Positions 36,197 to 48,527 of a stretch of DNA of 64,000 nt are shown here, one piece after another. The notes beneath the pieces were generated by a model. The model was not told the DNA's origin, made no database searches, and saw only the letters and a program-made list of their open reading frames with translations. Origin of the DNA: Romanomermis culicivorax (taxonomy: Eukaryota > Nematoda > Enoplea > Mermithida > Mermithidae); assembly GCA_963922205.1 (NCBI GenBank), contig CAWUHX010000224.1, positions 434,001 through 498,000 on the forward strand, written 5' to 3'. How positions within the stretch are numbered: the first letter of the stretch is position 1; the number at the start of each line of letters is the position of its first letter. Both the position numbers and the translations under genes were made by a program.

Positions 36197-38461
36197 GTAA
36201 AATTCTAAAATTTTAAATTTGAAAAAAATTAAATTTTAAAATTTTTTCACAAAAAAATAAATTTTAAAAAAATTTTGAAAAAAATGCTTTGAATATATTG
36301 AATTTTGTTTTTGATTAAAATTTTAGAAAAATTGAATTTATCAATTTTTTCGCAAAAAAAAAATTTATCAATCGCAAAAATCGAAATTTGAAAACATTTT
36401 CAGAAAAAATTGTTCATAAAAGTTAAAAGAAAATTTTAAATTTGATGAAATCAGTTTTTAAATTTGAAAAAATTGAAAATTTAAAGAAATCAAAAAAATT
36501 TGATTTTTTCCCAAAAACTTTTTCTCAGAAAAAAAATGAAAATTTCACAAAATAATTTCCCATAAAAATGTTAAATATGACATTTCCAGGAAAAAATTTT
36601 TGAATTTAAAGGATTTCTTTTTAAATTCCAAACCTTTTTCATTAAAATTTTAAAAAATTTTTAAAGATTTTCTCTGAAAATTCAAGTTGTGAAACTTTTT
36701 CCGAAAAAAACATTTGTAAAATTATCAATTTTTTTGGAAAAAAATTGCAAATTCACGAATAAGTTCGAGAAAAATTTTTCTGAAAAATTCCTTTAAAAAA
36801 TTGAAAATTTCGAAAAATTTAAAATTTAGAGAAATTTCCCAAAGTTATTTTTTTAAAAACTAATTCAGAAAAATTAAAAATTTGAATAAATTTTCCAAAA
36901 TTTCCAAAAATTTCCAAAAATATATTTTTCAAAATTTTTTTCTCGAAAAAAATTGAAAAATTATCAGGTTTATAAATTTATTCAATTAAAAATTTGAAGA
37001 AAAATTCAAGAAAAATTCTTCTGAAAAATTTCTTTTAAAAATTTGAAATTTGAAGAAGCTTTCCGTAACAATACAAAATGTGAAATTTTTTCGAAAAATT
37101 CCAAAATCCGAAAATTGGAAATTCTTCAAAAAAGTTTAAAATTTAGAAAAATTAAAAAAAAATGCTTTATAATGCAAAAAGACTGGAAATCTTAAAAATA
37201 CATTCAAAAAAGTTGAAGATTTGAAAAAAATTTTAATAAAAACCTAAAATTTGAAATTTCTCGCGAAAAAATTGAAACTCGAATTCAAAAAAAATTTTTT
37301 TCAAAAATTTATCTAAAAATAATCTGAAATTTGACAAAATATCAAGTTTATAAATTTATTTAAGAAAAAAATTTTAAATTCAGAACAAATTTTCACAAAC
37401 TATTTTTCTCGAGAATTTTCTTGAAAATAATTTAAAAATCCAGACAAAAGTTCCGGAAAAATTCTTTTTTTTTCAAAAAAGTTTTTCAAAAAAAATTTAT
37501 TTTCAAAATTTATTCAAAAATCTAAAATTTATAAAATATCAAGTTTGTAAGTTCGATTGAAAATGATTATTTTCAACAATTTTCCTTTTTTTGGAATTTT
37601 TGTATACAATTTTGAGTTTTCTGAATTTTTGGTTCAATTTCTTCATTTTTTTAACAAAATTTTCTTAGAAAATAATAATTTCCAGTAATTTTTAATTTAT
37701 TTTATTTGAAATTTTTTTGTAACATTATTTTTCTTAATTTTTTCGACGAAATTTCTATAAAAATGAGAATTTTTAATGATTTTAATTTTGGGTTTCTTGA
37801 AATTTTTTATGAAATTTTCTTTTTTGTTAATTTTTTCAACAGAATTTCCACAAAAATTGTAATTTTTAATGATTTATTTTTCTCCTTTGAAATTTTTTTT
37901 GTGAAGTTTTCATTTTACAGAATTTTTCCAACAAAATTTCGATAAAAATTGAGAATTTTTAACAATTCTAATTTCTATTTTTTGAAATTTTTTATTGTAA
38001 AATTTTAATTTTTCTGAATTTTTGATCGATTTTCTTCATTTTTTCCAGAAAGTTTCCATGAAAAATGAGAATTTTCAATAATTTTTTTTGCACTTTTGTG
38101 GAAAATTTTCATTTTTCTTCATTTTTTCAACAAAATTTCCATAAAAATGACAATTTCCAATAAATTTCATTTTTTGAAATTTGTTTTTGTAAAATGTCAA
38201 TTTTTCCGAATTTTCGTTTGTTAATTTTTCCACAAAATTTCTATAAAAAATTATTCGAGAAAAAAAATTTTTTTTGTAAAATTCTAATATTCCGGAATTT
38301 TTGGTCGATTTTCTCCATTTTTTTAAAAAAAGAAAAAAGGATGATTATTTTTTTGGAAAAAAATACAATTTTTGTTTAAATTTTGTTTTTTTTTCTGATT
38401 TTTTTTATTTATTTTTTTTTTGAATTTTTTTCTAAAATTTTTTTTCAATTTTTTTGTGCAG

Positions 38462-38603
38462 GTTCAATTCGGAATATCCGGTAGAAAAATTGATGCGAGA
38501 CGCGAAAATTTTCCAAATTTACGAAGGCACGTCCCAAATTCAACGCGTCATCATTTCACGTTTATTATTGGCCAAAGCTAAGGAATCGGGCGGTTTAGCT
38601 TAA
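38462..38603 (+). CDS. ACADM: ACADM terminal exon, copy 3
   Basis: 142 bp, GTGCAG acceptor, same protein reading with the catalytic Glu, but the stop is TAA instead of TGA and is followed by a short insert shared with copy 4. The stop-codon change is silent for the protein. Confidence 0.9.
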
Positions 38604-38842
38604 AATTTGGATCATGGATTTTTTTCGAATTTCATGACCAATCTAAAAAAAAGTCTTCCATTCATGACATTTTTAGGCTTTCATGCGATGGGAAAATGAC
38701 GTCATACCGTGGGAAAATTAAATTTTCCTTGCTGACGTCAAAAAATTAATTTTTCCCTTGCTGTAAAATTTACAATATTTTAGTTCTTTCTATATGCATT
38801 TTAATGTTCAAGTATATATTATATTGCTCAATATATTTATTT

Positions 38843-38848
38843 AATAAA
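38843..38848 (+). terminator. Candidate polyadenylation signal, copy 3
   Basis: AATAAA in the conserved flank, about 240 bases after the stop. Confidence 0.5.
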
Positions 38849-41658
38849 ATTTGGAATATAGAATTTTTAATTTGAGAGAATGTTTAATTTAAAAAAAACT
38901 TAATTTTTCCCTAAAAATTCGAAATTTGATGTAAAAAATGGACTTTTTAATTCATAAATTTTTGAAGTCGTTTTGAAAAATTCAAAATTTTCACTTTTCT
39001 ATAAGAATTTTGTTTTTTATCAAAAATTCAAATTTCATTCAAAAATCTAGAATTTTTTTTCAAAAATTTCGAAATTCTGATTTTTTTCAAATGTTGCAAT
39101 TTTTCCGTCAAAAAATTGTTTCTTTTCAAGTTTTCCTTGAAAAATTAAAATTCGATTCGAAAATTGGAAAATTGCGTTTTTTTAGATTTTGTGAAAAATT
39201 CCAATTTATAAAAAAAAATTGTAAATTTTTCTAGGTTTTTCGTTGACAAAAATGAAAAATCCGTTTCGAAAAAGTCGAAAAGTCTGCTTTTTTGAGAATT
39301 TTTCCAAAAATTGCAAATTTTCGAATTTTTCCAAAAACAAATTTTCGGCGATATTTCAAAACATATACAAAATTCGCAACTTTTTTTATGAAAAATTTGG
39401 ATTTTTGACTCAAAATCCTCAGAAAAAACAGAATTTTCCATTTTGCGCGCTGTTTTTTGGATTTCTTTTTCGAAAAATTTTCAACTTTTTGAAAGAATAT
39501 TTGAAAAAATTAAAATTTAGAAAAACTGAAAAAATTTTTTTTTCTGAAAAATATATCTGAAAATAATCTAAAATTTGAAATTTTTGGAATAAAATTTTTT
39601 TTGGAAATAAATTTTGAAATAAAATTTCTAAAATTTTTGCGAAAATTTGCAAATTTTGAAAAAAGTGGAAATTACCAATTTAAGAAAAATTTAAAAAAAA
39701 TTTGCAAAAATGATTTTGGAAAAAATCAAAAAACTTTAAAACAATCTGAATTTTTTGTTTTTTGTCCAAAACTAAGATTGTTGGGTATCATTCGATTCGT
39801 CTCGACGAGACGAACAAAAAACAACGCAGACTTTTTTTTCTAATTTCACTTCCCATCGACTTATCATTAAAAATAGGATTTTTTCTAGAAAATTTTTTCT
39901 TTTTTTTCCAAAAATTAGCATATTGGGTACGAATGGATAGATCTCGACGAGACAAATCCAAAAATCTTGATTATATTTTCTAATTTTCATTTTTGATGGA
40001 ATTATCGACAAAAAACTGTGGAATTGATGATTTTTGATATTTTTTTCATTTTTTAACAAAATTTCCATAGAAAATAACTGGGAAAAAATTTTTTTTGAAA
40101 TTTTCAATTTTTCTGAATTTTCGCTCGGTTTTCTTGAATTTTTCAATAAAATTTGCATAAAAATTGCAATTTTCAATAATTTTTTTTGAAATTTGCGTTT
40201 TTACGAATTTCAGGTCGATTTTCTTAATTTTTTTAATAGAATATCTTTAAAAAATTATTCAGAAAAAAAATTTTATGAAATTTTTTTTTGTAAATTTTTC
40301 TGAATTTTTAGTCGATTTTTTAAAGGGAAGTTTAAGAAAATTTTGCAAAAATGATTTTGGAAAAAAATCGAAAAACTTTAAAACAATCTGAATTTTTTGT
40401 TTTTTATCCAAAATTAAGATTGTTGGGTATCATTCGATTCGTCTCGACGAGACGAACAAAAAACAACGCAGACTTTTTTTTCTAATTTCACTTCCCATCG
40501 ACTTATCATTAAAAATAGGATTTTTTCTAGAAAATTTTTTCTTTTTTTTCCAAAAATTAGCATATTGGGTACGAATGGATAGATCTCGACGAGACAAATC
40601 CAAAAATCTTGATTATATTTTCTAATTTTCATTTTTGATTGAATTATCGACAAAAAACGGTGAAATTGATGATTTTTGATATTTTTTTCATTTTTTGCAA
40701 AATTTTCGTTGTAAATTTTTGAATTTAAAGTGAATTTAATTTTTTTCTAATTTCGAAAAAAATGTTGCAAATTCTTTAAAAAATTCTTATCAAATTTTAC
40801 AAATTTGGAAATCTACAATAAAGAAGTGAAGCAAAATTGACAAATCTAGGAAAAATAAGAAAAAAATTGAAAAATAATGGAAAGGAATTTTGAAAATTGG
40901 ACAAAATTTGAAAACTCGAACAAAATTGGAAAGTTTAAAAAATTTGAAAAATTGTCTGAAAAAACTGAAAAAATTACAAGACTGTTTGCAAAATGGAAAA
41001 AAAACTATAAAAATTGAAAGAACATTTTTGGAAAATTCAATTTTTTTTTTAATTTTTCAATATTTTGCTGAAAATCCAACATTTTCTTTAATTTCAGTAA
41101 TCCAGTAAATTTTGAGTTTACAGTAGCTACAGTAAACCACAAATATTTGCATCTACTGTACCTACTGATCGAATTTAGATACTGTAATGCAGTGAATTTT
41201 GAATTTACTGTGGCTACAGTAAGCCAGAAAAATTTGAACTACTGTACTTGGTAATTGAATTTAGCTACAGTATAATCTGACAAATTTCGAGTCTACTGTA
41301 GCTACAGTAATCCAGTTTTAAATTGGAAATGAAAATTTTAAATTTTTGCGAATTAAATTTCAAAAAATTTAATTGAAAATTTAAATTGAAAAATTTAAAT
41401 TTAAATTCAAATTAATCAATCAAATTGATTTAAATAATTTAAAATTAAAAATTACAATTTTTTCATTCGAAATATTTTTTTTCCTATTTAAAATGTAATT
41501 TGTTTAATTTTTTCAATTTATTTTTTTTTAAATTTTTGACTTTTTCAAATTTAAATTTTTTCAAATTTTCCTCAAATTTAATTTTTTCAAATGATTTTTT
41601 TTAGATTTAATTTTTTTTTCAATTCATTTTTTTAATTTTTCAAAAAAAAATTTTCTAG

Positions 41659-41846
41659 GCCGTTTCGTTCATGTTGGCCGAAATGGCCATGAACGTGGAA
41701 TTGGCCCGGCTGATGGTCTACCGGGCGGCCTACGAAGCCGATCAGGGTCGAAAGCCCACCTATTTCGCCTCGATCAGCAAAGCATTCGCCGGCGACATGG
41801 CCAACAAATGCGCCGCCGACGCCGTACAAATATTCGGCGGCAACGG
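41659..41846 (+). CDS. ACADM: ACADM penultimate exon, copy 4
   Basis: 188 bp, splice sites intact, appears identical to the other copies. It may be the ancestral 3' end of the gene, since its downstream side leads out of the array, but nothing in the exon itself shows which copy is original. Confidence 0.9.
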
Positions 41847-44113
41847 GTAAAATTCTAAAATTTTAAATTTGAAAAAAATTAAATTTTAAAATTTTTTCAC
41901 AAAAAAATAAATTTTAAAAAAATTTTGAAAAAAATGCTTTGAATATATTGAATTTTGTTTTTGATTAAAATTTTAGAAAAATTGAATTTATCAATTTTTT
42001 CGCAAAAAAAAAATTTATCAATCGCAAAAATCGAAATTTGAAAACATTTTCAGAAAAAATTGTTCATAAAAGTTAAAAGAAAATTTTAAATTTGATGAAA
42101 TCAGTTTTTAAATTTGAAAAAATTGAAAATTTAAAGAAATCAAAAAAATTTGATTTTTTCCCAAAAACTTTTTCTCAGAAAAAAAATGAAAATTTCACAA
42201 AATAATTTCCCATAAAAATGTTAAATATGACATTTCCAGGAAAAAATTTTTTGAATTTAAAGGATTTCTTTTTAAATTCCAAACCTTTTTCATTAAAATT
42301 TTAAAAAATTTTTAAAGATTTTCTCTGAAAATTCAAGTTGTGAAACTTTTTTCCGAAAAAAACATTTGTAAAATTATCAATTTTTTTGGAAAAAAATTGC
42401 AAATTCACGAATAAGTTCGAGAAAAATTTTTCTGAAAAATTCCTTTAAAAAATTGAAAATTTCGAAAAATTTAAAATTTAGAGAAATTTCCCAAAGTTAT
42501 TTTTTTAAAAACTAATTCAGAAAAATTAAAAATTTGAATAAATTTTCCAAAATTTCCAAAAATTTCCAAAAATATATTTTTCAAAATTTTTTTCTCGAAA
42601 AAAATTGAAAAATTATCAGGTTTATAAATTTATTCAATTAAAAATTTGAAGAAAAATTCAAGAAAAATTCTTCTGAAAAATTTCTTTTAAAAATTTGAAA
42701 TTTGAAGAAGCTTTCCGTAACAATACAAAATGTGAAATTTTTTCGAAAAATTCCAAAATCCGAAAATTGGAAATTCTTCAAAAAAGTTTAAAATTTAGAA
42801 AAATTAAAAAAAAATGCTTTATAATGCAAAAAGACTGGAAATCTTAAAAATACATTCAAAAAAGTTGAAGATTTGAAAAAAATTTTAATAAAAACCTAAA
42901 ATTTGAAATTTCTCGCGAAAAAATTGAAACTCGAATTCAAAAAAAATTTTTTTCAAAAATTTATCTAAAAATAATCTGAAATTTGACAAAATATCAAGTT
43001 TATAAATTTATTTAAGAAAAAAATTTTAAATTCAGAACAAATTTTCACAAACTATTTTTCTCGAGAATTTTCTTGAAAATAATTTAAAAATCCAGACAAA
43101 AGTTCCGGAAAAATTCTTTTTTTTTTCAAAAAAGTTTTTCAAAAAAAATTTATTTTCAAAATTTATTCAAAAATCTAAAATTTATAAAATATCAAGTTTG
43201 TAAGTTCGATTGAAAATGATTATTTTCAACAATTTTCCTTTTTTTGGAATTTTTGTATACAATTTTGAGTTTTCTGAATTTTTGGTTCAATTTCTTCATT
43301 TTTTTCAACAAAATTTTCTTAGAAAATAATAATTTCCAGTAATTTTTAGTTTATTTTATTTGAAATTTTTTTGTAACATTATTTTTCTTAATTTTTTCGA
43401 CGAAATTTCTATAAAAATGAGAATTTTTAATGATTTTAATTTTGGGTTTCTTGAAATTTTTTATGAAATTTTCTTTTTTGTTAATTTTTTCAACAGAATT
43501 TCCACAAAAATTGTAATTTTTAATGATTTATTTTTCTCCTTTGAAATTTTTTTTTGTAAAATTTTCATTTTACAGAATTTTTCCAACAAAATTTCCATAA
43601 AAATTGAGAATTTTTAACAATTCTAATTTATATTTTTTGAAATTTTTTATTGTAAAATTTCAATTTTTCCGAATTTTCGATCTATTTTCTTCATTTTTTC
43701 AAGAAAGTTTCCATGAAAAATGAGAATTTTCAATAATTTTTTTTGCACTTTTGTGGAAAATTTTCATTTTTCTTCATTTTTTCAACAAAATTTCCATAAA
43801 AATGACAATTTCCAATAAATTTCTTTTTTTTTAAATTTGTTTTTGTCAAATGTTAATTTTTCCCAATTTTTGTTTGTTAATTTTTCCACAAAATTTCTAT
43901 AAAAAATTATTCAGAAAAAAATTTTTTTTTTGTAAAATTCTAATATTCCGGAATTTTCGGTCGATTTTCTCTATTTTTTAAAAAAAGAAAAAAGGATGAT
44001 TATTTTGGAAAAAATTACAATTTTTGTCGAAATTTTGTTTTTTTCTGATTTTTTTTATTTATTTTTTTTTTGAATTTTTTTCTAAAATTTTTTTTAAAAT
44101 TTTTTTTGTGCAG

Positions 44114-44255
44114 GTTCAATTCGGAATATCCGGTAGAAAAATTGATGCGAGACGCGAAAATTTTCCAAATTTACGAAGGCACGTCCCAAATTCAACGCGT
44201 CATCATTTCACGTTTATTATTGGCCAAAGCTAAGGAATCGGGCGGTTTAGCTTAA
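44114..44255 (+). CDS. ACADM: ACADM terminal exon, copy 4
   Basis: 142 bp, GTGCAG acceptor, same 47-residue reading, TAA stop. The flank after it carries a private insert ('aaaatatgcattctag') absent from copies 1-3. Confidence 0.9.
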
Positions 44256-44503
44256 AATTTGGATCATGGATTTTTTCAAATTTCATGACCAAAATATGCA
44301 TTCTAGAAAAAAGTCTTCCATTCATGACATTTTTAGGCTTTCATGCGCTGGGAAAATGACGTCATACCGTGGGAAAATTAAATTTTCCTTGCTGACGTCA
44401 AAAAATTAATTTTTCTCCTTGCTGTAAAATTTACAATATTTTAGTTCTTTCTATATGCATTTTAATGTTCAAGTATATATTATATTGCTCAATATATTTA
44501 TTT

Positions 44504-44509
44504 AATAAA
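44504..44509 (+). terminator. Candidate polyadenylation signal, copy 4
   Basis: AATAAA about 250 bases after the stop, in the conserved flank. Confidence 0.5.
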
Positions 44510-44559
44510 ATTTGGAATATAGAATTTTTAATTTGAGAGAATGTTTAATTTAAAAAAAC

Positions 44560-45523
44560 AACCCAATTTTTCTTTTAAAATTCGAAATTTTGTTCTCAAA
44601 AATACCAATTTTGTGAGAAAAAAAATTGGATTTTTACTTCAAAAAGTAGAATTTTGATCTAAATAAATTCGACTTTTCAACTCAAATTTTTGAAATCGTG
44701 TCGAAAAATTCAAAATTTCCACTTTTCTATAGGAATTTTTTCTCAAAAATTCAAATTTTTCTGTCGGAAATTGGAATTCAATTTATGAAATTTTTTTTTA
44801 TAAATTTTCCTGAATTTTTAGTCGATTTTTTAAAGGGAAGTTTAAGAAAATTTAGCAAAAATTCAAAATAACTTTTCAAAAAGTTTAAAACGATCTGAAT
44901 TTTTAGTTTTTTATCCAAAACTAAGCTTGTTGGTTATCATTCGATTCGTCTTGACGAGACGAACAAAAAACAACCCAGACTTTTTTTTCTAATTTCACTT
45001 CCCATCGAGTTATCAACAAAAAAGCGATTCTTTTTTAGAAAATTTTTTCTTTTTTCTCCAAAAATTAGCATATTGGGTTATATATGGATAGATCTCGACG
45101 AGACGAACCCAAAAATCATAATTATATTTTCTAATTTTCATTTTTGATGGAATGATCGACAAAAAACTGTGAAATTCATGATTTTTGATATTTTTTTCAT
45201 TTTTTGCAAAATTTTCGTTGTAAATTTTTGAATTTTTTACGTATTTCCAAATTTAAAGTAATTTTTAATTTTTTCCTAAATTCGAAAAAAATGTTGCAAG
45301 TTTTTTTAAAAAATTTTTATCGGATTTTACAAATTTCGAAATCTAGTGAAGCAAAATTGAAAAATCTAGAAAAAGTAATAAAAAAAATTTAAAAATGGAA
45401 AAGAATTTCGAAAATATTGGACAAAATTTGAAAACTCGAACAAAATTGGAAATTTTGAAAAATTGGAAAAATTGTCTGAAAAATCTGAAAAAATTACAAG
45501 ACTGTTTGCAAAATGGAAAAAAC
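44560..45523 (+). repeat. Partial, diverged fifth unit with one TCTCGACGAGA element
   Basis: After a diverged spacer, from about 44788 the sequence rejoins the unit at the point equivalent to 29038 ('agtcgattttttaaagggaa') and follows it through one palindrome element (about 44925-45150, with a TCTTGACGAGA variant) to 'ctgtttgcaaaatggaaaaa' at 45520, where it stops abruptly. The unit's next segment is absent here. No gene is seen. Confidence 0.8.
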
Positions 45524-45645
45524 TAGGGTCATCTATACTTGGGACGCAAGGCTTGCGTGGTGTGCGTTGCGTCCATTACGACAAAAATGCGGAAGTATGG
45601 ATGCTCCGCTTGCGTTTCTTGCGTCTGAGTATGGATGCTCCGTGA
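45524..45645. mobile_element. Possible fold-back (MITE-like) element
   Basis: ATCTATACTTGGGACGCAAG (from about 45531) faces CTTGCGTCTGAGTATGGAT (about 45619-45637): terminal inverted repeats of about 20 bases with few mismatches, on an element of roughly 110 bp. A direct repeat TATGGATGCTCCG occurs twice near the right end. Base composition changes sharply at the left edge. No target-site duplication was established, so the identity is tentative. Confidence 0.45.
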
Positions 45646-46950
45646 TATAACTACCGCCATGTCACTGTGAGTGACAGGCTGTGACCCTGTTGGGTGGCTT
45701 GCTTATATTCATTTCAGGAACCTAAACCAGCTTGTACTGCCTATAGGAAAGCCTATAGGGTACCTCAGTACTGTCCTTGGGTTCTGCTGTAGAATAATAG
45801 ACAACGCCGTGAGGTCAGGGGTGCCAATCCCTAGTCCCATTCAGTGAGAATGAAGGACAAGGCCATTTGTGCAATGGCCTACTGCATAGGACCCGATTGT
45901 AAACCTAAATCCCCTTTTTGGCCCTAGCCCAATAGGACCAAGGGCTCTTCTAACTGAGGGGAATCTCAAGGGATAGCCAACTTAGGAAAGGGTTCCCCGG
46001 AATACACCCTCAACAACAATAATCCCCTGAGGAGACTTACCTAGTCCTTTTCTCAACTACGATTCAGCGCGGGATGATGGGTTCACAGGTTCACGGGTCC
46101 TGGATGACTGGAATGGGGGGATCATGGCTACCTGGTTAGGTTCGGCACTGGATGTACTGAAAACGGGTCGGCGGGTGATGCAGGTGATCCATGGGTGGAG
46201 CACCTGGAGGTACTAGGTGAGAGGGGTATAGGATTCGGGTGGCGGACACAGTAGAACATGAAAGTGTATGCAAATTTATTGACGTAGGAATGAGGGGCCG
46301 AAATGTAATATAAAATAATATTCAAATTTGACGATGGACGTGGAAAGCTAAAAACCCAAAGGAGAACTTGGAGAGCCCAAAAATGAGTGCAAAACTAACA
46401 AAACAAGCCCTTTTAAAGGACCTCGTAGACCTACAGTATGCCATGCGCAGAGCTAGTCGACGCCCAAGCTAACTTCTGGAGCGGAAATCGGTGAAGAAGA
46501 TGCCTATGGTCACATAGACACTTTTTTAGTTCGAATATGTTAAGCATTGGGGCGAGTTTTGCTCTCCATGCTAAACTTATGAACGTCTTTTAGAGAGAAT
46601 TTCCAAACTAGTTGTTTCACGTTGCAAAACATCGCTAGTTTTTACTGATAAGAGGTGCATGTAATGCTCCAATTATGGCCATGAGCTCGTAGAGCTTATC
46701 TTGGCGGAAATTCTAACTAACGGGTTACATACCGTAGTCGACGTGCGGAATGGAAATAACAAAAATGTAATGGAAAACGAAACACAAAAATGAAACAGAA
46801 ACCAAACACAAAAATGCATGTAGAACATAATGAACGAGATGAAAAATAAGAGTAAGTAACCGTTAAACACAAAGTGGCCGGAAACATAAAATATTGGCAT
46901 GATGTGAATCACGTGATGTTGGGCAAAATTGATTGGCACATGACACTATC
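45646..46950. other. Unrecognised insert of higher GC content
   Basis: Unlike the flanking AT-rich repeats, this stretch is balanced in composition and non-repetitive, with short hairpins such as GGCCATTTGTGCAATGGCC (about 45861-45879). No reading frame of convincing length or codon structure is present; open frames at about 46128-46325 and 46673-46939 on the minus strand match nothing I recognise. It may be the body of a degenerate transposon. Confidence 0.4.
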
Positions 46951-47810
46951 ATAAAAAAATCTTTCAGTTTACACTTCACTTTACACTGCGCTACTTATAG
47001 TTGGTTTACACTTCTACACTATAGTCTAACTTTTACACTAAAAAAATCATGCTCCCATACCTCAAACTTTGATTTTTTTAGTTAATTTACACTTAGAATT
47101 CCTACTTTTGATTTTTAAAATCAGTATACACCTCTACTTCGGATGTCGATTTTGACAATAACTTTACATTTTTGCTTTACACATTCGCTCTCACACTCAC
47201 TTTACGCTTAGAGTATGATTTTGACTCTGTGTCAACACTTTCACTTCAAACTTTGACTCTGACTACCACTTTACATTTTTCCTTTACACTCAGTTTTTCA
47301 CTTCAGTTTACACTTTCACTTCAAACTTGGTCATTCACAGCCACTTTACATTTTCGTTTTACACTTTCATTTTCACACTCATACTTTTCTCACCATGGTT
47401 TTGGCAGTTAGTGTACACCTGCACTTGATCATTTTCAGTGTAAAGTCTCAGTCGGTACTCCTACTTTACACTTTAATTGTTACATTAGGTTTACACTCAC
47501 ACTGCACACTTTGATTCAAGCAATCACTTTACACTTGAGACTTTGATTTTCACGGTCACTTTACATTTTTTACACTTTGATTTTCACATTCAGTTTACAC
47601 TTGGACTCTTATTTTGACAGTCAGTTTCCACTTCCACTTTACACATTGATTCTTACAGTCAGTTCACTCTTTTGCTCCAAACGTTGCACTTTACAACCAG
47701 CTTACACCTTTACTTTACACTACAATTTTTACAGTCAGTTTACACTTTCATGCCAGACTTTGCAATTTAAAGTCAGTTTAGATTTTTACTTCACTTATGT
47801 TTGATCATGA
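46950..47810. repeat. Irregular TTTACACTT-rich repeat
   Basis: The words 'tttacact', 'tttacatttt' and 'cactttga' recur dozens of times at irregular 15-60 bp spacing. It is strand-asymmetric (C and T on this strand). No gene is seen. Confidence 0.7.
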
Positions 47811-48527
47811 TGTGGACACATGTCGAGGTGCGATGATCATGGACTTTCAAGTGGACGATAAAGTTAGCTTAGTTTCTAGTGTAAACTAGCTCGGCCTGTA
47901 CAATAGCATAAAAATGGTGAAACGCTTTATTATAACACACAATATAACACAATTTTACCCAAAATTCGAATTTAACTTTCTGAAAATTTGAAAATTCTGC
48001 AATTCGAATTTTTTTCGTATGGAAGAAAATTAAAATTTCGAAAATTCAAAACTTATGAAACAAAAAAGTTGAAAATTTCTAAAATTCAGCTTTAAAAATG
48101 GGAATTTTTTAGCAGAATTTCAAATTTTGTCGTTGAAATTTCGGTACAAATTTTGATTTTGATGTCGAAGTGTCGTATAAAATCCTACCGAAGAATTTTC
48201 GAATCTAGAGAATCTTACTGTAGAATTCTCGACGCGAATATTTTTTTTCGCTACAGTAATTTCCTGACATGAATTTCCTGCGTATCTTTTTCTAAAATTT
48301 TAGACGCTTTCTTCAGTTTCATACATTTTTTTGATAATTTTACTGTTTTACAGGGTTTTTTCAGAATTTTACAGTTTTACTTAAATTTTTTAAAATTGTT
48401 CATTTGCTACACATTTTTTTCTAAAATTTTGCAGTTTTTAGTTTCCAGCATTATTTTACTTTTTTACATTTTAAAGTCGAAAATTTTATAAATTTTTCAA
48501 ATTCTGAAATTTTTTAGTTTGGTTGAA
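47811..48527. other. Spacer returning to AT-rich repeat-like DNA
   Basis: A mixed-composition end of the insert runs to about 47960. AT-rich words of the local background follow ('gaaaattctgcaattcgaa', a few CTACAGTA motifs). No gene is seen. Confidence 0.5.

Larger units (their letters stand above)
33642..39272 (+). repeat. ACADM 3'-end tandem unit, copy 3 (5631 bp)
   Basis: Same order of elements. Variants: TAA stop with an added 'atttggatcatgg' (shared with copy 4); 'gaaatgtttactttgaaatg' before the penultimate exon and 'catgcgatgg' in the flank (shared with copy 2); 'aataatgtcaagtttttg' before the first palindrome element (shared with copy 1). Confidence 0.92.
39273..44560 (+). repeat. 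ACADM 3'-end tandem unit, copy 4 (right end diverges)
   Basis: Collinear with the other units up to about 44560, beyond which the spacer differs increasingly. Variants: TAA stop (with copy 3); 'attcgaaatattttttttcc' before the penultimate exon and 'catgcgctgg' in the flank (with copy 1); 'ctttaaaacaatctgaattt' (with copy 2). Confidence 0.92.
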
